Shown here piece after piece: positions 52,954 through 57,959 of a DNA stretch of 57,959 bases. The first letter of the stretch is position 1; every line of letters begins with the position of its first letter. The DNA comes from Candidatus Anammoximicrobium sp. GTDB lineage: Bacteria; Planctomycetota; Planctomycetia; Pirellulales; Pirellulaceae. The notes under the pieces were generated by a model. That model did not search any database, had not been told where the DNA came from, and worked only from the letters and a program-made list of their open reading frames with translations. Location of the stretch: the NCBI GenBank assembly GCA_012515235.1, contig JAAYYU010000070.1:1-57959 (forward strand), read 5' to 3'. The position numbers and the translations under genes are program-made.

Positions 52954-54393
52954 ATGAAACATCGTGAATCATCCAGTCCGCAGTCCAGCGGTTCCGCAAC
53001 GGCGGGACTGTCCCGTCGCTCGTTCCTGGGAGGCCTCTCGGCGGCGACGGCGTTCACCATTGTTCCTCGGCATGTTTTGGGCGGCGAGGGACACGTCGCG
53101 CCCAGCGACAAGACGACGCTGGCGGGCATCGGCGTCGGCGGACAGGGACTGCAGAACATCCAGGCCTTCCTGGAGTTCCCGGAGGTTCAAGTAGTCGCGG
53201 TCTGCGACGTCCATCGCGAAAGCGGCGGCTACCTCTCCTGGAACTGGACGCAGGGCAAAGAGCAGCGGACGGCGGGCCGCGAGCCGGCGCGGCGACTGGT
53301 CGAGGAACACTACGCCCAGGAAAAAAACGCCGGCAAGTATCAGGGCTGCCGGGCTTATAGCGACTTCCGGGAACTGCTAGCCAAGGAAGACGTCGACGCC
53401 GTGATGGTCGCGACGCCGGATCATACGCACGCAGTAATCACGATGGCGGCTTTGAAGAAGGGCAAACACGTGTACTGCGAGAAGCCGCTGACGTATTCGG
53501 TGTACGAGGCCCGGCAAGTCGCCGAGGCGGCGCGCAAGGCGGGGGTCGCCACGCAACTGGGCAACCAGGGCCAGGCGTCGGAAGAAGCCCGCCTGACTTG
53601 CGAATTCATCTGGGACGGCGCGATCGGCGGCGTCCACGAGGTGCAAGTCTGGAGCGGGCCTCGGTTCTGGGCCTGGCCCGCGTGGGACGGACGTCCGCCG
53701 GAAACGCCGCCGGTCCCGGACGGACTGGACTGGGATCTGTGGCTGGGCCCGGCGCCCGAACGGCCCTATCATCCCGCCTATCACCCCTGGGTCTGGCGCA
53801 ACTGGTGGGATTTCGGCACAGGACTGCTGGGCGATCTGGGCTGCCACAAGCTGTCGACGGTGTTCAAGGCTCTCAAACTGGGCCATCCGACAAGCATCGA
53901 GGCGAGCAGCACCAAAATCAATCCGGAAACGTACCCGCTGGGCGTGATCGCCCGCTTCGAGTTCCCCGCCCGAGGCGACCTGCCGCCGGTGACACTCCAT
54001 TGGCACGACGGCGGGCTCAAGCCGCCTTATCCCAAAGACCTGGAACCCAACCGCGGCATGGCCGACGTGACCTACCTGGGCGACAAGGGCACGCTGATGG
54101 GACACCGGATCATCCCGGAATCAAAGATGAAGGCTTACGGCAAGCCGCCCCAGCGACTGCCGCGTTCGGTCGGGCATTACAAAGAATGGGTGGACGCCTG
54201 CCGAGGCGGCCCCCCCGCCGGCGCGAATTTCGTGGACCATGCCGGCCTGCTGACCGAAGCCTGTATGCTGGGCAACGTCGCACTCCGCGCCGGCAAGAAA
54301 CTGGCCTGGGACGGACCGAACCTGCGCGTCACCAACGACGAAGCCGCGAACAAGTTCCTGCATCGGGAATACCGCCCCGGCTGGACGCTGTAG
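52954..54393 (+). CDS. Tat-exported Gfo/Idh/MocA family oxidoreductase 2
   Basis: 479 aa, with AAGGAG at good spacing. A twin-arginine signal (GLSRRSFLGGLSAATAF) precedes the Rossmann core: LAGIGVGGQGLQNIQAF, VVAVCDVHRESGG, VMVATPDHTHAVITM and the conserved Lys in YCEKPLTYSV. The C-terminal domain carries WWDFGTGLLGDLGCHKLSTVF, where Asp and His fit the family's catalytic pair. Compared with the first family member in this window it has an insert after the second strand (YLSWNWTQGKEQRT) typical of a planctomycete subgroup. Substrate is a sugar or derivative, unknown. It stands alone between repeats and the EF-hand gene. Confidence 0.86.
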   Translation: MKHRESSSPQSSGSATAGLSRRSFLGGLSAATAFTIVPRHVLGGEGHVAPSDKTTLAGIGVGGQGLQNIQAFLEFPEVQVVAVCDVHRESGGYLSWNWTQGKEQRTAGREPARRLVEEHYAQEKNAGKYQGCRAYSDFRELLAKEDVDAVMVATPDHTHAVITMAALKKGKHVYCEKPLTYSVYEARQVAEAARKAGVATQLGNQGQASEEARLTCEFIWDGAIGGVHEVQVWSGPRFWAWPAWDGRPPETPPVPDGLDWDLWLGPAPERPYHPAYHPWVWRNWWDFGTGLLGDLGCHKLSTVFKALKLGHPTSIEASSTKINPETYPLGVIARFEFPARGDLPPVTLHWHDGGLKPPYPKDLEPNRGMADVTYLGDKGTLMGHRIIPESKMKAYGKPPQRLPRSVGHYKEWVDACRGGPPAGANFVDHAGLLTEACMLGNVALRAGKKLAWDGPNLRVTNDEAANKFLHREYRPGWTL

Positions 54394-54510
54394 AGAACTC
54401 CACAGTTCAGGGTTCGTCTGTGGGTTCCGAAGCAGAGCGGATGCCGTCGCAGACAAGACGGTCGCGAACACGTCCCGCTGGCCGACGGCCTTCGAGGTCC
54501 TGACGCCAAG

Positions 54511-54541
54511 AAAAAAACCCGGCCTCCAACCGAGGCCGGGT
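54511..54541 (-). terminator. Rho-independent terminator of the EF-hand gene
   Basis: On the minus strand the stem (complement of 54532-54541 pairing with that of 54517-54526, ten G/C-rich pairs, 5-nt loop) is followed by a run of seven T (complement of 54511-54517). This is the clearest intrinsic terminator in the window. It lies about 90 bp after the EF-hand gene stop. Confidence 0.85.
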
Positions 54542-54632
54542 CCTGCTGGTCTGCACCGCCGCTGTGGCGTCGTTCTCCGCAAACACCTTGTCGGACAACG
54601 TCCTTCAACGGCGGAACTGGATGCGCGGTCGG

Positions 54633-54998
54633 CTAATCCTTCTTCGGCGCCTTTTTCGGCTCCTTCACCGGCTTTTTCGCCTTGGCCTTGGCCTTCGCGT
54701 ACGCCTTCATCTCCTCGAGCGTAACGCCCTTGTCCTTGTTCGCATCCATCTCCGCAAACACCTTTTCGCGTTCCTTGATCGTCTCTTCCTTCGTCGCCCG
54801 GCCTTTGAACTCGTCAAAGCTCAACTTGCCGTCCCCGTCCTTGTCCATCCTCTTGAAGCGTTCCTCGGGCGAAACCTTCTTGACCTCGGGCTTCTTCTGC
54901 TCGCCTTGCTTCTTCTTGGCGTCTTCCGCGGCCCAGCTGGTACCGGCAACGCTTAAGACGAACACCGCAGCCAGCAACATCGTAAGCAGTCTCATCAT
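54633..54998 (-). CDS. secreted EF-hand protein
   Basis: 121 aa. ATG 54998 has AAGGAG six bases upstream (second ATG 54995 also possible). Signal peptide LLTMLLAAVFVLSVAGTSWAA-E. One canonical EF-hand loop DKDGDGKLSFDEF is at about 52-64; a second, DANKDKGVTLEEM (about 85-97), has a Lys and Gly in places that weaken calcium binding but keeps the outline. Both flanks are Lys/Ala/Pro-rich. It is likely a periplasmic or surface calcium-responsive protein, common in planctomycetes as a small secreted family. It has its own terminator. Confidence 0.85.
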   Translation of the reverse strand: MMRLLTMLLAAVFVLSVAGTSWAAEDAKKKQGEQKKPEVKKVSPEERFKRMDKDGDGKLSFDEFKGRATKEETIKEREKVFAEMDANKDKGVTLEEMKAYAKAKAKAKKPVKEPKKAPKKD

Positions 54999-55304
54999 GC
55001 GAAACTCCTTGTAGAGAAAACGAAACAACCCGGAAACACCAAATCGAAAACTACGTGTAACGATGCGCGGCCAGACACCTTTATTGCCGTCCTCGCGACA
55101 ATCCAGACAAGGATCGCGGCGCACCGGCGGTCGTAGAACGTCACACAGAATTCGAAGCGTAAAGCTGCGTCAACATGGTAACACGCCACCCCGCGTCTGT
55201 GAAGCAAGGCAGCACCCTAATTTGACAGTTTTTGTTTCCGCCAAGGTCGCGCACCGGTGATCGGCGACGCGGACGGGGACGGGTGTCGTCGTCAGACGCT
55301 TTGC
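54999..55304. other. intergenic region between leftward genes
   Basis: About 305 bp, less GC-rich than the surroundings. It must contain the promoter of the EF-hand gene, but no clear -35/-10 pair, palindrome or small ORF could be defended. Confidence 0.3.
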
Positions 55305-57290
55305 CTACCGCGCCCGCATCACTCGCCATAGCTCTTGCAGGCGGCGGACGCGGTCACGCGGCAGAACAGCCGTGGAATAGGCCGCGCAACAATACAGATC
55401 CGCGAGATTGCCGGCCTCCCGCCCCAAGGCCGCTTCGCAAGCAACCAGGCGTCCGGCAAACTCGTGCGGCGTTTGCTCCTGGCCCCGCTGGCAGCCGTGT
55501 TCGCGGCCCCAGGCCTCCAGGGCCTGGAAGCTGTAGGCAACCAAATCTCGCGGCGACCAACGCTGGGCGTCGCCCGTGGCAAAAGGGTCCGGGAAATCCG
55601 CAAACGGCCGCGGCGGCGCGATGGGAACCGCCACCGCTTCCTCGCCCGCTGGTTCAGCACGTTGGCCGCCGAACAAGTTCGCCCAGAAGTCCCGCATCGC
55701 CTGCCAGAAGTTCCGCAACGCCTCCAGCACTCGCTCGCGGTTTCGCCACAACAGGTAACTTACGATCGCGATGAAAATCAGGTTGTACAACCACTTGAGG
55801 CCGTGCGGAATCAAGCCCAGGACGCTGTTGAACATTTCTGACGGATTGGGCATCCAGGAAGACGGTTCGGACGGCGTTTCGCTGGGACTGACCTCGGTCT
55901 CGAAAGGGTTCTCCTCGGACGCGGACGGCGGCGCGTTGGCGCCGTCTGGCGAATCGGGGGGCTGGCTCTGGGCTGTCTGATTGGTCTGACCGGTCTGGCC
56001 CGTCTGACCGCTCTCCGGCGCGGCCGGTACTTGGCCGGATTGGGCTTGGCTTTGATTCACGTCGCTCGCCGCGCTCTGCTTCTGATCTTTGCCCCCGCTC
56101 GGACCATCGGACTTTTGCTTTCCGCCACCCTGCGAGCCAGACGACGATTGTCCAGACCTCCCCTCGCCAGCCGGCTGTCCGCCGGGTTGCTGTCCGCCGG
56201 ATCCCTTTCCCTCCCCTTGGCTACCGCCGGGCGATGCACCGGCTCCGTGTTCATCGCCGCTTTGTTCCGGATCGCTACGGCCTTCCGATCGCTGGGCACC
56301 CGGACGGCCTTGTTGCTCCTTCTGGGCCGGCGCAGTCGCCGGAGCTTGTTGGTGCGGGTCCTTTGCTCCTTCCTTCCCCCACCCGTACCGCGAGGCTCTT
56401 TGATCGCTGGGCGAAGTGACCCGAAACGGCGCTTGGGTGATCGAGTACTCCGGACTTGGCCGAGGCAGGAGCCAGCACACAAACAGCAGTGCCACGATCA
56501 TCACGCTGCCCACGCTCAACCAGACGCCCGCCATTTCCACCGGCATTTCCAACCGCCGCTGGCGCAAGTAGCGCCGCAGGCCGAGGAAGCTGGTCGTCAT
56601 CAGCAGCCCCAAGCCGCTGGCCGTGTAGACGCACAGCAGCTTGAATGCATAGCGGCGCGCATCCACCTGCTCCGCCGGGATGAACCGCTGGCCGATCCCG
56701 AACAGCGGCAGCGCGGCCAGCGAGAAGTAAATCACCCACACGCCCGGCGCGTGCGGGCGTTTGCGGTGTTCGACAAACCGTTCCCACCAGGTCTTGGGCG
56801 AGGCAGGCGTGTCGCGCGACGTCGTGGCCTCCAAATCGCGTCCGGCGGCGGACGGGCCCGCGGCGGTCGAGTCCTTCGAGCCTTCCAGGCCCGCCGTCTG
56901 CAAGAGGCCCTCGCCAGAGGCATCCTTTCGCTCGTCAATCACCGTACAGTCCCACGTCAGCTTGTCCGCACACCACCAGATGACACCCAGCATGACGATA
57001 TTGAACAGCGTCGAGGCAGCCGTGAATCTGCCCAAGACCAACAGCATCGCCAACGCCAGCGGAATCGCGTACATCATCGAGTACTCGCGCCCTTCCTCGA
57101 TCGAGATGCGGGCGATCAGCACGGCGGCGAACACGAACAGGGCGAAGATGTACTCCATGCGTCCCTGAAAGCCGCCGTGGTAGAATACGGCGATCAGGAA
57201 ATAGACGAAACTCCCGACCAGCGTCATGATCAGCGCCGGGCTGATGGCGATCACCATATAGTCGGTGAGCGTTTTCTGCAGACGGGCCAT
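55305..57290 (-). CDS. DUF4129-type membrane protein with long Gly/Ser/Gln linker
   Basis: 661 aa. ATG 57290 begins one base after the stop of the upstream flavoprotein gene. The N-terminal part has several membrane helices (VIAISPALIMTLVGSFVYFLIAVF, MEYIFALFVFAAVLIA, YAIPLALAMLLVLG, VWVIYFSLAALPLFGIG). A long Gly/Ser/Gln/Pro-rich linker (about 310-470) leads to a helix (WLYNLIFIAIVSYLLW) and a cytoplasmic C-terminal DUF4129-like region (RDLVAYSFQALEAWGREHGCQRGQEQTPHEF). Such proteins usually accompany MoxR/DUF58/transglutaminase genes in envelope complexes; none is seen here, possibly because the window ends soon after. Function unknown. Confidence 0.72.
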   Translation of the reverse strand: MARLQKTLTDYMVIAISPALIMTLVGSFVYFLIAVFYHGGFQGRMEYIFALFVFAAVLIARISIEEGREYSMMYAIPLALAMLLVLGRFTAASTLFNIVMLGVIWWCADKLTWDCTVIDERKDASGEGLLQTAGLEGSKDSTAAGPSAAGRDLEATTSRDTPASPKTWWERFVEHRKRPHAPGVWVIYFSLAALPLFGIGQRFIPAEQVDARRYAFKLLCVYTASGLGLLMTTSFLGLRRYLRQRRLEMPVEMAGVWLSVGSVMIVALLFVCWLLPRPSPEYSITQAPFRVTSPSDQRASRYGWGKEGAKDPHQQAPATAPAQKEQQGRPGAQRSEGRSDPEQSGDEHGAGASPGGSQGEGKGSGGQQPGGQPAGEGRSGQSSSGSQGGGKQKSDGPSGGKDQKQSAASDVNQSQAQSGQVPAAPESGQTGQTGQTNQTAQSQPPDSPDGANAPPSASEENPFETEVSPSETPSEPSSWMPNPSEMFNSVLGLIPHGLKWLYNLIFIAIVSYLLWRNRERVLEALRNFWQAMRDFWANLFGGQRAEPAGEEAVAVPIAPPRPFADFPDPFATGDAQRWSPRDLVAYSFQALEAWGREHGCQRGQEQTPHEFAGRLVACEAALGREAGNLADLYCCAAYSTAVLPRDRVRRLQELWRVMRAR

Positions 57291-57291
57291 A

Positions 57292-57867
57292 TCACGCGTT
57301 CAACTTCTGCAGCACGTAAGCCATGTTGTGAGCCAGATTCTTGATGGTCTGCAGGCCCTCCACGTCCTGGGCGGCCTCGCCCTTTTCGCGGCCGAAGGCG
57401 ACATTCCAATACGTCGAGCCGGGAATGATCATTTCGTTGATCAGGAAGAAGTAGTTCAGCTGGGCGAAGGTGAAGTTCTGGCCCGCGCGGCGCGCCACGG
57501 CGATTGCGGCGCCCACTTTGCGCCGCAAGAACCGGCCGTTCCGCAGCGAGACCATGCCGACGCGATCCAGCAACGCCATCGTCTCCGGCGTGGCCGAGCC
57601 GAAGTACACGGGCGAGCCAATCAGGATGCCGTCGGCCTCCCTGAACCGCTCGATCATGCCCTCGAAATCCGGATCGCCCAGTGTACACATGGGCCGATCG
57701 ACGTGGGAACAATCGCCGCAAGCCGTACAGGGCAGGATCTGACGTCCGGCCAACGACACGAATTCCGTCTCGAACCCTTCGGATTGCAGTTCCTTCAACG
57801 CCGTTTGAACCAGGAATTCTGTGTTCCCACCCTGACGCGGACTGCCAGAAATGCCTAAGACTCTCAC
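57292..57867 (-). CDS. NADPH-dependent FMN reductase-like flavoprotein
   Basis: 191 aa from GTG 57867, chosen for AAAGGAG seven bases upstream and because it starts directly with VRVLGISGSPRQGGNTEFL, the FMN phosphate-binding loop. Also seen are LPCTACGDCSHVDRPMC, a Cys-rich insert found in iron-sulfur flavoproteins and related oxidoreductases, and the GSPVYFGSATPETMALLDR flavin-contact segment. It probably reduces a quinone, flavin or other soluble acceptor using NAD(P)H; the Cys cluster hints at a 4Fe-4S site. It is cytosolic and translationally close to the next gene. Nothing was recognised from 57868 to the window end. Confidence 0.85.
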   Translation of the reverse strand: MRVLGISGSPRQGGNTEFLVQTALKELQSEGFETEFVSLAGRQILPCTACGDCSHVDRPMCTLGDPDFEGMIERFREADGILIGSPVYFGSATPETMALLDRVGMVSLRNGRFLRRKVGAAIAVARRAGQNFTFAQLNYFFLINEMIIPGSTYWNVAFGREKGEAAQDVEGLQTIKNLAHNMAYVLQKLNA

Positions 57868-57959
57868 GAACCAACTCCTTTCCACCTGAAGCCAATTCTA
57901 CCAACTCGCCCCACGGCCGTCGACGCTCCAAGCCAGCTTGCCGACCGCCGCCCGCACCC

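Overview
The window looks like a chromosomal segment from a high-GC, Gram-negative planctomycete (Pirellulales-like). This rests on protein families typical of that group: a DUF1559 protein with a type IV pilin-like N-terminus, two Tat-exported Gfo/Idh/MocA oxidoreductases, a DUF1080 protein, a GH29-like Tat protein, three large secreted proteins combining PD40/HZS-alpha-like beta-propellers with CXXCH motifs, a planctomycete-type ECF sigma/anti-sigma pair, and an Hsp70 next to a DnaJ-like multidomain membrane protein. No rRNA, tRNA, CRISPR array, integrase or intact transposase was recognised. All assignments come from reading the sequence; no database search was run.

Layout. 1-3146: the start of a leftward secreted protein cut by the window edge, a PHO-box-like site, then phoB-phoR. 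3267-8503: a leftward SAM methyltransferase with a TTG start, a GH29-like Tat protein and HzsA-like protein 1. 8720-14476: a leftward 925-aa secreted protein, a small coiled-coil protein, a Fe(III)-type solute-binding lipoprotein and a DUF1080 protein. 14582-18672: a membrane Fe-S oxidoreductase related to HdrD, a stand-alone cyclic-nucleotide-binding protein and a PLP aminotransferase. 18714-26165: leftward HzsA-like protein 2, divergent from a likely catabolic set (Gfo/Idh/MocA oxidoreductase, sugar-phosphate isomerase/epimerase-like TIM barrel, DapA-family lyase/aldolase).

26166-34077: a TolC-family protein flanked by inverted repeats, queA (leftward), a secreted transglutaminase-like protein, lysA (leftward), a low-complexity lipoprotein and an MfnD-like ATP-grasp ligase. 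34211-38484: a small lipoprotein plus DUF1559 pair, then leftward genes: a Spy-like protein and a sigma / anti-sigma / secreted coiled-coil cluster with overlapping reading frames. 38613-46950: an ABC-2-type permease, leftward HzsA-like protein 3, and a divergent protein built of secretin N-domains. 47078-52432 (leftward): a DnaJ-like/PEGA/LamG/PA14 protein, Hsp70, a lipoprotein and a DUF2752 protein. 52954-57867: a second Gfo/Idh/MocA protein, an EF-hand protein with a clear terminator, a DUF4129 membrane protein and an NADPH-dependent FMN reductase-like flavoprotein.

Functional picture: phosphate sensing, breakdown of glycans and sugar derivatives outside the cytoplasm, quinone-linked electron transfer and cell-envelope proteins. 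The most notable signals are a three-unit PHO-box array matching the Bacillus/cyanobacterial pattern, an HdrD-like protein whose first CCG domain has lost its cysteines while the second keeps them, three HzsA-like paralogues with different N-terminal modules, and several families of small palindromic repeats between genes.
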